DNA of 64,000 nucleotides from Saccharomycopsis phalli (GCA_020342235.1 CP073213.1:722501-786500); one strand, 5' to 3'. Counted from the first letter of the stretch, positions 28,938 through 39,668 are shown. The notes: generated from the sequence alone by a model not told the origin. Translations and numbers: made by a program.

Positions 28938-29387
28938 GCGGGGGAATCGCAGACATGTGCCAGAGTCGCGGAACATTTGACGAGATTGAACATAGTACAA
29001 GACCAGCCAAAGGCTGGAAACAAGACCAAGACAAAAAGGCCAAGCACACAACCAGAGTTGGCTGTTGAAAATGCCATAAGATGAGTAAACAAGATGGTCA
29101 AGGCGAGGTTTGTAAATATATAATGAATAATGATGCACTTGACAATGTAGACGGTATGTTGGTGGTATGTTGATGGTATGTAGATCATACTGCCAACGTA
29201 TATACCAACGTAGATACCAACATATATACAGAACCACTCCGACCATATTATTCATCAATATATATAATCACATAAATAACACCAAACAACGCAAAAACCC
29301 ACCTTAATATTGCTACCCCATTTTTCGGCACTCACCACTTTTTCCTAGATACGCCGGTCTGGCGATTTTCATCTCCTTGATGATACC
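28938..29387. other. Intergenic region UPS1/SRB8 with an imperfect inverted repeat
   Basis: 450 bp without a supported gene. At 29153-29184 GGTATGTTG-like units are followed by complementary ATACCAAC units at 29192-29228, so the single strand could fold into a long imperfect hairpin. The right end is AT-rich and likely the SRB8 promoter. Confidence 0.55.
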
Positions 29388-32300
29388 ATGTTTCCAGGAC
29401 GAACCAAGCCAGCAAGAACGCACAACAACGAGGAAGTTCACGGTAAACGATTCAAACTCGTGCATCCACCGGATTTGTATCCCTTAAATGGTAACCTCCC
29501 CCATCTGGACGCCCTGGGGTATGCCAACTATCCAGACTTCAAGCCATGGTCACACAGCGCCTTGGAGGACGAAATCGCCATCAGCCATGTGCAAAATGGA
29601 TACATCCAGCCGACGGTCGTGGGAAACGAGCTTCTTTCCGCACGAAGTATCGTACGCACATATCTCCAGGCCGATACCAAGTCCATTGGCCGGCTCTCAA
29701 AGTACATCTTGAAGTCGATCCACAAGCGCAACAGTTTTAACCGGATCATCAAAAAGTCGACGTTCAAGTCGCCGCCCAAGGTCACGCTAACAGAGCAGAA
29801 AAAAGAACTCTGGCTCAAGAGTCTAGCAGACAGCTCCGTGAGTCTCCGAAAGTTGTCTCGCACCATCCCACATGGGATCCGCAACAAACACCTAATCGAC
29901 CAGCTCCTCAACAAAAACGTCCCAATCAACCGGGCAATATGGTTCATCAAGTGCATTGGCTTGAACGAGTTGCGCTCATTGAAACGAAAGCCTGGCCCCA
30001 GCGACGAATCGGAACATAACTGGGTCAATGAATGGACCCGACAGTTGACAAACTACATTGAAATTGTGCTCAGTCGAAACGACGAGTCGCTGGACGAGAC
30101 TCCCGAGAGCTTGAGCGACTTCCAAAGCTTGAAGTTCAAGATTAACTACCTCAACAAGCTCATTGCCAACCTCTTTGTCGAGAACCTCGTGGACAAGAAA
30201 ATCTACTTGGAGAACTTGATGTCACTCCTCAGAAAGGCAACGCACTTTGACGACATTCATGTGCTTTTGAACGTCTTCATCGGCACGTTTATGGACTTTC
30301 TCATTAAGCAGTTTGTCATTGAAACATTCTACAGGCACGACGATACCTACACAAACCTCCTTAAATCATACATTGAGATCCTCATCATCAAGTACGACTA
30401 CATATACACTCGCTTTAACGTCAACTTCCTGGCGAAAAAAAAAGACGTGCTCAGCACCATCAACACCCCAAACAGTGCCATGCGGGCCGCTACCCCAAAA
30501 TGGGCCCTCAATCAAGCCCCAGCATCGGCAGGAAGCACCCTCAGTCCGTATGGGCTCCATTCGGTGACATCGCCGTTTGATCAGACATATAATGACAAGT
30601 TGAGCAGCAAACTCATGGGAAGATCGCAGGCCCTCATTGGCAAACTCAAGAAACTGTTGCTTCTCGGCATCAAGATATCCTTGATAAACTTGTTTGCCTT
30701 GAACAATGGCGAGTTGTACTTCTTGCCCAAGAACTGGGCCCAGCTAAAGGCAATCTTGGAAAAGTACAACATCCTCAACACAAACACATGGATGGACGGT
30801 GATTCCACCTCTGAAATGCCTGGTTCCTACTTGCTGCCCAACGACATTCTTACCCATGGACTCAAATTTTCCCTCGATGGTCATAATTACGTCGCTTCGA
30901 ACCTCAGGAAGATCTCGCTCAAAAGCCAGTTTGATCTTATTGACTTCCGCAACGAGACTTGGAAGAACATCCGCGAAAAAACCACTGCCCCGGGAATCGT
31001 CAGCTCAAGTTTGGTTTCTAGCAAGAACGTCTACTTCAACATCATAACAACCCTCACACAGTTGGAGGACTACCAGTTTTTCTTCTTGGCCGACATTGAG
31101 CGCAGAAAGCCCGACACGCCGTCACTGGAGGAAAACAAACCTGATAGAGATTCGTTTCGCGTGTTGATGGACAAGCTCTTGAACTTGGTATTTGGAGATG
31201 TCAAACAGGTTGTCCGGCTGTTCAGAAAGGATCAACTGAGTAGTTGCAAGCTGCTTGCGCAGCGACTCAGATTAGTCTTGAAATGGTCTGTGTTAAAGCT
31301 CGAGGCTAGCGCAAACAAACCAAGTCTCAGAGATCTCAAGCTTGTCGATCTGGTGATTTACCTTGTGCGCGAAATGATCCAGAGGTTCAAGCGGAACGTT
31401 GAAAGCAGTCGGGAAAGTACCGCAGAAGATGAAGATGACGAGCCAAAGACCAGAAAGCAGCTTCTAGGAAACTTCAAGTTGTTTTTGCTGAACGAAATCC
31501 TTGAATTTGTGTTCAGCATTAGCAGCCAGGAAATGACTTGTGACAACAAAATCACGTCTCTCAATAGCCTTTTGAGCGCTCTTCCTATAGATTTTGCCAC
31601 ACAGCCAATCTCATACAAGATAATTGAGCCGTACTTACTGCAAAATTTGGCCTACAACCACTCGTTTGAGGTGGTGGAGTTGACCATAAGCAACACATGT
31701 CTACTAAGAATCATCCGGCTCATCAACAAATTGTTGGATTTGAAGATCATCACAATAAACACATACCTTCGGAAATTGATTTCATCAGGGTTTTTATACC
31801 TCAAAGATCACGACCAGTTTGGCTCATTAAACGTGTTGCATTACTACATCCTCAGAAACATCAACTTCGAGTTCAACAGCAACAGTAACAGCCAGCTAAA
31901 CTTGATTCTCAAGAATTTGCGGGCCAACATTCACAATCAGGAATTAACATCACACCAGTTGATCGGTGACCTAAGTGATGTGGCGCATGTGAAGGAAAAA
32001 GTAGCCTCTGGTAAGAAGACTATTGAAACCATTATTGGTGACTGGATTGGGGTGGCTTCAGAGTGCAAAATGGACGGCTTTGAGTACCTTGGACTGTTGG
32101 AAATCGGTATCAAGAACGAACTTGCCGAGTGGACGTTTGCCAAGGTCCAGGAGTATATTGGTAGCGGGAAGACAATGAAATTGAGCAACCACGGCCTCAA
32201 TACGCTACTCCAGGTTTTTTTGAGGTTGTGCCGACTAGATTGCTACATGAACATTGTAAAGTTGGTGTTGGTTGTGCATATTAATGATCGCTTCAGCCAG

Positions 32301-34379
32301 GGCAGTAACATTGAGATTGGGTACGCCGAGTTGTACTTTTTATTGAACGTCATCACTGACAGTTATAATTATATTAATTACTATTTTGATAACTCTGGTG
32401 AGAATGTCGAGTTTGAGTCAAAATACTCACTTGTGATCCGTGACATTGGGGCCTCCAAGGGACCAAAAGTACAGAGGTACTTGAAGTTCATGGACTTGTT
32501 GAAGTTAATCATCAACAACTACTTACGGCTAAACGATATTTACAACAACATCTACAGCAGCGACAGTATGTGTGATCCTTTGAATATCAACTATTACAGC
32601 TTCATTCCATATTGGAAGTTTTACTTGGAAAAGTTCAACCAGTTTGACCTGGAAATTGATCAAAACAATTTAAACAACATCAAGAATCAATTGGTGTATT
32701 TGACTACAGAGCCTTCTCCCTTGAGCTTGATTGAGGGGAACAACCATTCGATTATCAACAACATCAATGGGATACTAAAGCACCATGGCGTGGAATCTGA
32801 CGACTGGTTGTCCAATGAGACTTTATTGACGCTCATGAAGGTCCTAAAAACAGGTAAAAGTCTGCCCAGTTCCATCCAGATCTTGTTGCTTTTACGGAGA
32901 AAGGACACGCCAACATTTGATAAAAAGTTGCTTGATTTGATCCTTGATAGCGAAGATACTGTTAGCCGACTTGAGCTATACATCAGTAATGAACTACTAG
33001 ACTTGCGGTATGTGATTTACAGGTTGCTTGGTTGCAAAGGTGATAATTTAGTAGTCACAAAGCCGCAAAGCTTGGATTATATCTTTGCACTACTCTTTGA
33101 AGACCCTGTGGGTTTGAGTGTGTTAGAGACGCAACAATATGAGTTTAAGAGAAATTGGTTTAAAAAGAACCGACATGATTACGGCACGGTATTGATTTTA
33201 TACATAAAAGAAAAGGCCAATGAGAGGTATGAAGCTGAGATTCGACGGTTTTTACTTGAGTCGTGTTACCTTGACAATAAGTTGTTGACTTCCATCGTGT
33301 TGGAGAACACGGAAATTATCGACTTGGACCGGGTGTTGATGATTTTCAACGACATACTTCGGTTCAATGTTAATAAGACGATTAAGATTAGCACCATTAA
33401 TGAGTTTCTAGGGTACATTCATCTTATTGATGAATTCAATTTGCCCATGTTCCAGGCAATCATGATGCTTCTTGTGAACAAGAGCCAGGAAACCATTTCT
33501 GAGATATGGATGAAGGTGCTTTTTACCTGTTATATTATCAATGTGGCGAATAACAAACCTTTAAACTTTAACGTACTTGGGGATTTGTTTGTTTGTCTTC
33601 AAGAGAAGTTTATGGTTCAGTTACTTAATGAGTGTGAGAAGATGTTTTTCAAGAGTGATATTCCGAAATTGACATTGTTTGATGTTGAAGGCAGCGATGA
33701 TCCGCGGCTCAAGAAATTTAACAACTTTATCCCGTTTATTGCTGTTACTATGCGGTCTCTAGGCAAGAACATACCACATGCGAACTTGACGTTGAGCGAA
33801 GATGTGATATCAATGCTTGTGCCCGTACTGGAAAGACTACAGGGGCATGTGGACGTCAATGAGAAGCTATTGGTGAAGTTTGTGTACATCTTTATAAATT
33901 TATTGACGATGTATAAGCTGTCCTTGATCAAGCACTTACAAGAAGGACACAGGGTGATTAATGCGAGCTTTATCAATGGGTTGATTTTGATGCTGAAGAG
34001 TGCGTTTTTTCAAAAGTTCAATTCACTCCGGAACCACTTGTATGACTTTTTGTTTTCGGTAAAATTGAACTTGCTTGAATCGAACGTCGAGTGGGGCAGG
34101 AAGATTGTGCTTCCGAAGTTGAACAACGACAACTTGAACATCGAGCTTACTAAGCGGCTAATCACGATGATCAACGACTCGGAGAGCTTGATCAACTATG
34201 CGGGGGACCGGTTATTTGAGAGTTTTGCATTGTATGATGAGACGACGAACAAGTACTACGATTTGGTGTTGAAGCCCTTTGACTTGTTGGAGGATTCTAA
34301 CCCGGCGATCAATATCAATGACGCGCCGATAAGTCTCAAGTTCTTTGAGGCGACTATGGATAAGAAGAACCCGGCATAA
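29388..34379 (+). CDS. SRB8: Mediator kinase-module subunit Med12 (Srb8)
   Basis: 1663 residues, the largest gene in the window and without an intron. The N-terminal Med12 domain is clear: YPDFKPW, FKSPPKVTLTEQKKELWLKS, SVSLRKLSRTIPHGIRNK and NVPINRAIWFIKCIGLNELR (about residues 45-205). The remainder is long, helical and leucine/asparagine-rich, as in fungal Srb8 (S. cerevisiae 1427). In yeast it links Cdk8-cyclin C and Med13 to core Mediator and mainly represses. The ATG at 29388 gives a short basic leader before the conserved start. Confidence 0.94.
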   Translation: MFPGRTKPARTHNNEEVHGKRFKLVHPPDLYPLNGNLPHLDALGYANYPDFKPWSHSALEDEIAISHVQNGYIQPTVVGNELLSARSIVRTYLQADTKSIGRLSKYILKSIHKRNSFNRIIKKSTFKSPPKVTLTEQKKELWLKSLADSSVSLRKLSRTIPHGIRNKHLIDQLLNKNVPINRAIWFIKCIGLNELRSLKRKPGPSDESEHNWVNEWTRQLTNYIEIVLSRNDESLDETPESLSDFQSLKFKINYLNKLIANLFVENLVDKKIYLENLMSLLRKATHFDDIHVLLNVFIGTFMDFLIKQFVIETFYRHDDTYTNLLKSYIEILIIKYDYIYTRFNVNFLAKKKDVLSTINTPNSAMRAATPKWALNQAPASAGSTLSPYGLHSVTSPFDQTYNDKLSSKLMGRSQALIGKLKKLLLLGIKISLINLFALNNGELYFLPKNWAQLKAILEKYNILNTNTWMDGDSTSEMPGSYLLPNDILTHGLKFSLDGHNYVASNLRKISLKSQFDLIDFRNETWKNIREKTTAPGIVSSSLVSSKNVYFNIITTLTQLEDYQFFFLADIERRKPDTPSLEENKPDRDSFRVLMDKLLNLVFGDVKQVVRLFRKDQLSSCKLLAQRLRLVLKWSVLKLEASANKPSLRDLKLVDLVIYLVREMIQRFKRNVESSRESTAEDEDDEPKTRKQLLGNFKLFLLNEILEFVFSISSQEMTCDNKITSLNSLLSALPIDFATQPISYKIIEPYLLQNLAYNHSFEVVELTISNTCLLRIIRLINKLLDLKIITINTYLRKLISSGFLYLKDHDQFGSLNVLHYYILRNINFEFNSNSNSQLNLILKNLRANIHNQELTSHQLIGDLSDVAHVKEKVASGKKTIETIIGDWIGVASECKMDGFEYLGLLEIGIKNELAEWTFAKVQEYIGSGKTMKLSNHGLNTLLQVFLRLCRLDCYMNIVKLVLVVHINDRFSQGSNIEIGYAELYFLLNVITDSYNYINYYFDNSGENVEFESKYSLVIRDIGASKGPKVQRYLKFMDLLKLIINNYLRLNDIYNNIYSSDSMCDPLNINYYSFIPYWKFYLEKFNQFDLEIDQNNLNNIKNQLVYLTTEPSPLSLIEGNNHSIINNINGILKHHGVESDDWLSNETLLTLMKVLKTGKSLPSSIQILLLLRRKDTPTFDKKLLDLILDSEDTVSRLELYISNELLDLRYVIYRLLGCKGDNLVVTKPQSLDYIFALLFEDPVGLSVLETQQYEFKRNWFKKNRHDYGTVLILYIKEKANERYEAEIRRFLLESCYLDNKLLTSIVLENTEIIDLDRVLMIFNDILRFNVNKTIKISTINEFLGYIHLIDEFNLPMFQAIMMLLVNKSQETISEIWMKVLFTCYIINVANNKPLNFNVLGDLFVCLQEKFMVQLLNECEKMFFKSDIPKLTLFDVEGSDDPRLKKFNNFIPFIAVTMRSLGKNIPHANLTLSEDVISMLVPVLERLQGHVDVNEKLLVKFVYIFINLLTMYKLSLIKHLQEGHRVINASFINGLILMLKSAFFQKFNSLRNHLYDFLFSVKLNLLESNVEWGRKIVLPKLNNDNLNIELTKRLITMINDSESLINYAGDRLFESFALYDETTNKYYDLVLKPFDLLEDSNPAININDAPISLKFFEATMDKKNPA

Positions 34380-34709
34380 GTAGCAACCCTGGTAGTCTGG
34401 CTTAGTAATGTGGCTGGTATAGATCAAATGCATAGTACATGGTAGATTTGTAGTTTATGATAAGTCATGGTAAGCACATTGACAAGACGTGGTAAATTGA
34501 TGATGCTATATACTGATGTATCGACGAGCCTATATTCTGATATATTGACGAGCCTATATCTAAATTGATTATTTGTAACCCAATAAAGTGGATTTTATTT
34601 CAACCCCATGCACAGTCGCAATTCCCCGAGAAATGGTTATCGGCACCTGCCTGTTTCCTATTTAAGCCGGCTATATATGCGGGCATCTCCTTGATCTTGT
34701 TATCTCATC
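34380..34709. other. Intergenic region SRB8/LAP3
   Basis: 330 bp. A 24-bp direct repeat (CTGATNTATNGACGAGCCTATAT type) occurs at 34506-34560. A TATATAT box sits at 34672-34678. Confidence 0.6.
34672..34678 (+). promoter_or_regulatory. TATA box of LAP3
   Basis: TATATAT lies 32-38 nt upstream of the LAP3 ATG, after a GC-rich GCCGGC. Confidence 0.5.
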
Positions 34710-36185
34710 ATGGGCAATAATACCAGCAGACCAAGCACATACTCCGAGCCGTACGAGCCGGTTACTTTTAATGAGAAGGACGAACTCATCCATCGGCTCC
34801 AGTCGCATTTAAACATTTCAAACGCCTCCTACAAGGATTTGCCCAACCCCTTGGTGGCATCCAACATCAGCAAGTGGGAGTCGGACATTTTGTCCAAGCC
34901 AAAGAACCAGTTTGCGCTTAATGCGTTCACCAAGAACGAGATCCGAGATGTCATTGCCACCCGGTCGAGTAACGTGAAGGACAATGAGAACGTTTTCAAC
35001 GTAAAGGTGGAGTTGGAGGGCAGTCCTGTGACTAACCAGCGGGCATCTGGCCGGTGTTGGTTATTTGCGTCGACGAATTTGTTCCGGGTCCCTGTGCAGA
35101 AGAAGTTTAACCTTGACAAGTTTGAGTTGTCGCAACAGTACTTGTTTTTCTACGACAAGTTGGAGAAGTCGAACCAGTTCTTGAGCAACATCATCGACAC
35201 CGCCGACTTGGATTTGGATGCACGTGTGGTGTCGACGTTGTTTGCGGATCCAATCAGCGACGGTGGACAGTGGACAATGGTAGTAAACTTGGTGGAAAAG
35301 TATGGTGTGGTTCCCCAAAGCAGCTACCCCGATGCCTTCTCAGCCACCAACAGCGGATCGTTGAACAATGTTTTGGTGAATAAGTTGAAGCAGGACGCGC
35401 TCACGTTGCGACAGTTGGTGAATGACAACAAGACCTCGAGACAAGAGATTGTCGAGTTGAAGGAGCGGTACTTGAAGGAGGTGTACAAGATCCTTACGTT
35501 GACGTTGGGCGTGCCTCCAAAGGCCGACGAGAAGCTTACGTGGGAGTTTGTTGACAAGTTTGAGAACTTCCACCGGGTTGAAGTGACCCCGGTCGACTTT
35601 TTCAAGAAGTTTGTTGCGTTTGACTTACCCAGCGTTGTGTCGCTTATCCACGACCCACGCAACGAGTATTACAAGTTGTACTCGGTGGACAGGCTTAACA
35701 ATGTCGTGGGCGCACTTCCAGTTTTGTATGTCAATGTTCCCGTTGACTATTTGAAGCAGGTTGTGATTAAGAACTTGAAGAGTGACCAGCCGGTGTTCTT
35801 TGGGTCTGACGTTGGCAAGTACTTCAACTCTGCCGAGGGCATTCTTGACACTGACAACTTTGACTACGAGCTTGGGTTTGACATCAAGTTGGAGCTCACC
35901 AAGGAGCAGCGTTTGCTCACACATGGGTCGCAAATGACCCATGCAATGGTGATCACCGGGGTGCATTTGGTTGACGGAAAGCCAGTGAGATGGCGTGTGC
36001 AAAACTCGTGGGGCGCTGATTCGGGCAAGAAAGGGTACTTGGTGATGACCGACAGTTGGTTTGACGAGTACGTGTTCCAAGTAGTGACGAGTCTCAGCTA
36101 CACGACCAAGGAAATTGCCAAGATTTCTGGTGGTGAAATATACAAGACGTTTCCTCTCTGGGACCCAATGGGGTCCTTGGCCTAG
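34710..36185 (+). CDS. LAP3: Bleomycin hydrolase / cysteine aminopeptidase (peptidase C1B)
   Basis: 491 residues. Papain-type catalytic residues: Cys116 in SGRCWLFA, His411 in MTHAMVITG and Asn432 in VQNSWGADSGK. The body shows FELSQQYLFFYDKLEKSNQF and DGGQWTMVVNLVEKYG. In yeast this hexameric barrel trims peptides and inactivates bleomycin. The C-terminus is PLWDPMGSLA; the yeast enzyme is made with one more residue (Lys) that it removes itself, so this version appears to be encoded already in the trimmed form. The N-terminus MGNNTSRPS fits the N-myristoylation pattern (Gly2, Ser6) and differs from the mitochondrial leader form of S. cerevisiae. Confidence 0.95.
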   Translation: MGNNTSRPSTYSEPYEPVTFNEKDELIHRLQSHLNISNASYKDLPNPLVASNISKWESDILSKPKNQFALNAFTKNEIRDVIATRSSNVKDNENVFNVKVELEGSPVTNQRASGRCWLFASTNLFRVPVQKKFNLDKFELSQQYLFFYDKLEKSNQFLSNIIDTADLDLDARVVSTLFADPISDGGQWTMVVNLVEKYGVVPQSSYPDAFSATNSGSLNNVLVNKLKQDALTLRQLVNDNKTSRQEIVELKERYLKEVYKILTLTLGVPPKADEKLTWEFVDKFENFHRVEVTPVDFFKKFVAFDLPSVVSLIHDPRNEYYKLYSVDRLNNVVGALPVLYVNVPVDYLKQVVIKNLKSDQPVFFGSDVGKYFNSAEGILDTDNFDYELGFDIKLELTKEQRLLTHGSQMTHAMVITGVHLVDGKPVRWRVQNSWGADSGKKGYLVMTDSWFDEYVFQVVTSLSYTTKEIAKISGGEIYKTFPLWDPMGSLA

Positions 36186-37014
36186 GGCAAGTGTTTGGAC
36201 TATGATTACATGTGTTGGTTTATATGGTGTTGATATACAATGTCTTGATTTATGCTACCAGTAGATGTAGAAGTGGGCCCCATGGCATTGGGCAAAGCCA
36301 AGATATTTATCAAGGCACACATGCCAAAGTATTTATTAGGGCACAGGCCACGTACCACTCTCTGCCATTGTACTATGGCTTGACTGCCCCCATTGAAGTT
36401 TTTAATCCCAAGCAACCAAGTGAGGGTTGACAAAGGGTTTTCTTCAACAGCAATGCTGCCTCAGGATGTTCCTGAGTGAAAATATTTCTGTCGAATAACC
36501 GTATTGCCGGAGACAATATATAGCTAAATACAAAAATAATTATTATTATTATTATTATTATTACTACTATGGCTTGGACAGGTTTACCTTTCCGGATTCC
36601 AGCACCACAATCGGAGTCCAAGCCACCAATCTCTACCAAGCATATTTCCCGTCTACATGCTTACGAGCCTTTTATTTTCCTAGTTGTAAATAGTCAGCTT
36701 GATTCCAATTACCAAGTAATATTTTCGCAAGGCACCATGCGGTATGATTTGACGGAATGATGCCAGTGAAATGGCTAAAACGGTGGAAGGCCAGGTGAAT
36801 TAGACCGAGCAACAGAATATAAATAAGACTGTTAGATATTTTCTATGGTAATATACGATATCTCACGGACTAGCATGGAATCGTTGATATCTATGTTTGG
36901 CATATATAGCATGTGGCATGTAATACACGGTACGATAGTAATACATGGCGATCAAATACAGTGGAATGCTGCCGGCAAAAATAACGCAATAGTGGTAATG
37001 TACAGAGGACTAAG
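36186..37014. other. Convergent intergenic region LAP3 / CAP protein
   Basis: 829 bp with no supported gene. A weak 25-bp repeat (GCCAAGATATTTATCAAGGC / GCCAAAGTATTTATTAGGGC) lies at about 36295-36345, and a TTA trinucleotide microsatellite at 36537-36569. Confidence 0.55.
36537..36569. repeat. (ATT)n microsatellite
   Basis: About ten TTA units followed by two ACT units. Confidence 0.95.
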
Positions 37015-37965
37015 CTACTTTAATGGCGGGACGTTCTGCGACCATTCTGCTGTGTCTCCCAAGACGATAATGTTTCCCTTGGGGAAGTATTCGCACACCA
37101 CGTATGTATGCCAGGCATTGTTACAGTTTTTGAACGCACATCCCAACTGCTGGCTTCCCTTCCAAATCACTTGACTAAAGTGGCCCGTGGCATCCAGATA
37201 CCCTGGCTTGTTGTAGTTGTATAAGCTGATCTCGTTGTACCATGCGTCGACGGTTCCAAGACTGGAGAAACCTGCTGCCAAGTTCTCGCCGTACTGTCCA
37301 AACGAATGGATCAACTCACCGTCGGCTGGACACGTATATTTGTCGGCGTACGCCTGGGCATATGCCTGTAATTGCGGATTCCAAGTGAGTGGGTTGACGC
37401 CTTGATGAAGAGCTCTTTTCTTGTTGTGTTCTGTGAGCATTACTGTTTCAAATTGGTTAAGCTGTTGGGCTGGTGCTGGTGCTGGTGCTGCTGGTGCTGG
37501 AGGAGGTGGAGGAGGTGGAGGAGATGCTGGATGTGGTGCTGCTGGTGCTGGAGGAGGTGGAGGTGGAGGAGATGCTGGATGTGGTGCTGCTGGTGCTGGA
37601 GGAGGTGGAGGAGGTGGAGGAGATGCTGGATGTGGTGCTGCTGGTGCTGGTGCTGGAGGCCCTGGAGGTCCTGCTGGAGGAGGTGCCGTATTTGAAGGTG
37701 CTGCTGCGGGTTGCGGAACATGCTCATCTTTAATCACCGGTGCCGGCACCAAAGTCGTCGTTGGCTTGATAATGGTGGTTCTGTCTGTGGTTACCGGAAC
37801 TATACCTTCAGTCTCGGTGGTTAATCCCAGAGTAAACGTGCTCAGAGGCTCCCTGTAGACTGTCGCCTCGACGTTGACGTTTTCTTGAATCACTGCAGTC
37901 TGGAGCACGACGTGGGTCACCGCCCACACTGCGGGGGCCATCAAAAGTAGTACTTGGGGCTTCAT
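37015..37965 (-). CDS. Secreted CAP/PR-1 (SCP) domain protein with a proline-rich stalk
   Basis: 316 residues from the ATG at 37965; an earlier in-frame ATG at 38088 adds 41 residues ahead of the signal peptide and was not used. Signal peptide MKPQVLLLMAPAVWAVTHVV. A Thr/Val-rich segment follows, then a low-complexity stalk made of three PHPASPPPPPPP modules (about 125-190), then the CAP domain: EHNKKRALHQGVNPLTWNPQ, YGENLAAG, WYNEISLYNY, TGHFSQVIWKGSQQLGCAFK and YVVCEYFPKGNI. In yeasts such Pry/Rbt4-type proteins are secreted and can bind sterols and fatty acids. Its CAP domain is clearly related to that of the gene at 41058, with which it shares the 3.1 kb divergent upstream region. Confidence 0.9.
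   Translation of the reverse strand: MKPQVLLLMAPAVWAVTHVVLQTAVIQENVNVEATVYREPLSTFTLGLTTETEGIVPVTTDRTTIIKPTTTLVPAPVIKDEHVPQPAAAPSNTAPPPAGPPGPPAPAPAAPHPASPPPPPPPPAPAAPHPASPPPPPPPAPAAPHPASPPPPPPPPAPAAPAPAPAQQLNQFETVMLTEHNKKRALHQGVNPLTWNPQLQAYAQAYADKYTCPADGELIHSFGQYGENLAAGFSSLGTVDAWYNEISLYNYNKPGYLDATGHFSQVIWKGSQQLGCAFKNCNNAWHTYVVCEYFPKGNIIVLGDTAEWSQNVPPLK
37491..37650. repeat. 48-51 bp coding tandem repeat (proline modules)
   Basis: Three copies carrying GATGCTGGATGTGGTGCTGC on the plus strand; they encode the APHPASPPP modules of the CAP protein on the minus strand and differ in length by one or two codons of the proline run. Confidence 0.9.
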
Positions 37966-38642
37966 ATTTTCAAAGATAAAGGAATGACAATGAGTTGGAC
38001 TGAGTAGCACCAATCCTTTGCAAAGGCCTACCAATATATATGCTACGCTGGTATGGGCATTACCGCATACTAGTGGGACTACTTGCATGCGGACTACAAA
38101 TGCTAAATGCGACCCATGCAGCAGACATGCTATCGTGAGATCTCGATATACAAGTCAAATAGACCGGTGAAACAAATAACAGGCTATGCCCTTTTCTTAA
38201 TTCCTGCCTACCCTTTTTCCCCCATTGGCCCACTCTTTGTATCCCATTCCTTCTCTATACTCGTTCCCCATCCTTCCCTCCTCGAGACCACATCAAGTGC
38301 ACGGCCATTGTTGGGTACCCCATAATGGGTGCCAAGTGAGATCATGTTACAACCGCCGTATCCCTATATGGTTGTTTGAACTGCGGTCAGAGGGTCCTTG
38401 AATTCTTGTATGTATCATTCTCCCGTCTTACCATGTACAAGGCTGTCCCAAGAACAACCAGAGTGGCATAAGTAGGCTTTTTTCCAAAACAGGCATTTTC
38501 AGGCCAAGACTATAGATCATTTATAATACCTCGGCTAAATGTTGCCAAGAGTGCCATAGAAGAATGAAAGTAGACCCAGCTTCAATAAAATCAAATTCTC
38601 GGTACGTCAGATGCAATCCAGATTCTCTAAAATGTCAATGAT

Positions 38643-38700
38643 CAAAAACTCAAAGATAAAACTTAATTCAAAAACTCAAAGATAAAAAACTCAAAGATCC
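38643..38700. repeat. Tandem AAAAACTCAAAGAT units
   Basis: CAAAAACTCAAAGATAAA occurs at 38643 and 38669, with a third AAAAACTCAAAGATCC at 38685. Confidence 0.88.
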
Positions 38701-39158
38701 AACTCTTCTTAACTGCATCCATATCTGAGACATCATCTCAAATCAAGCATATCCAAAGTTCCACTACTGTAACGACAATAAAAACTTGGTCGTTCTTTTA
38801 CATTCCACAGTTTGCATTTCAGTAGTCGTTTCCGTCATCGATCATCAAAAACTACACCATTTTAATCCATGTGTAACGACGCCAACCCTACAGCATTGGA
38901 GTCTAGTCTCAAATATTCTTGGCACCAGCTTATCAAGCATTCCATGGAAATAACCCACTTTAATTCACACAAGCTGAAGAGTAACAAACTATCAGAGAAT
39001 TACCAAGCACCATACGCATTATTCTATCATTTGATTGTGTGTTCCGTCAACACCATTGATTTCACGCTTCTACCACTATAACTCAGCAGCAAGTCATGAT
39101 GCACTGAAACCCAAAAATAGTCTAATTGAATTTATCATGTATCTATTGCAGCTACAAT

Positions 39159-39163
39159 AAAAA
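39159..39163 (-). terminator. Pol III terminator of tRNA-His
   Basis: T5 on the minus strand, 6 nt beyond the tRNA 3' end. Confidence 0.85.
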
Positions 39164-39168
39164 CTTTT

Positions 39169-39239
39169 GCCGGCCCCAGGAATCGAACCTGGGTCTAGTC
39201 GGCCACAACGACTCGTACTGACCACTATACTAGGCCGGC
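39169..39239 (-). tRNA. tRNA-His (anticodon GTG)
   Basis: A 71-nt cloverleaf on the minus strand. The acceptor stem pairs GCCGGCC with GGCCGGC, the D arm has TAGTATAGTGG (A box), the anticodon loop TTGTGGC has GTG, and the T arm has GGTTCGATTCC (B box). Wording follows yeast tRNA-His closely, including CGTTGTGGCCGA. The extra 5' G(-1) of tRNA-His is added after transcription and is not encoded. A TTTTT run on the minus strand (39163-39159) follows the 3' end by a few bases and serves as Pol III terminator. No intron. Confidence 0.97.
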
Positions 39240-39668
39240 GAACCCTGGATTATTGAAATCCCAAGACCGGGCGATTCCGGGATGCTGGCGAAAGGGGGTT
39301 CAGGCACAAATACAGGGAATTAACAGTCTTCAATTGGTAAATTAGAATGAAAATGCCAAGAAGTTGACAAGTATAGTTCGTATGCTTTATTAAAGGCGTC
39401 GCAGCACTACAAGATCAACCAAAAAATGATATGCGGCGCACCGAGTAGTGTAGAATTGCCGAATCCGATGTAAAAGTAACAACACCAAGTCATTGAGACC
39501 AGCAAAACTACTATACAAAATGTCTGCTATTCACATTGTGAGTTACAAAGACATCTAATTTTTGAAATACGGGATTGGAACCCCTGAATATTCCCGGTAG
39601 TCAGAAAAGCAACACAACAACTTCAGATACGTGGAGATCATGAGATAGAACTGGCTGGACCAAGCATT

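Noticed and set aside
36841-37174. A 109-codon plus-strand frame overlapping the end of the Pro-rich CAP gene.
   Set aside because: Antisense to the conserved CAP domain; no motif.
39522-39545. ATG TCT GCT ATT CAC ATT followed by GTGAGT, which looks like a tiny first exon plus 5' splice site.
   Set aside because: No downstream branch site and acceptor leading into a recognisable coding exon was found in the following kilobase.
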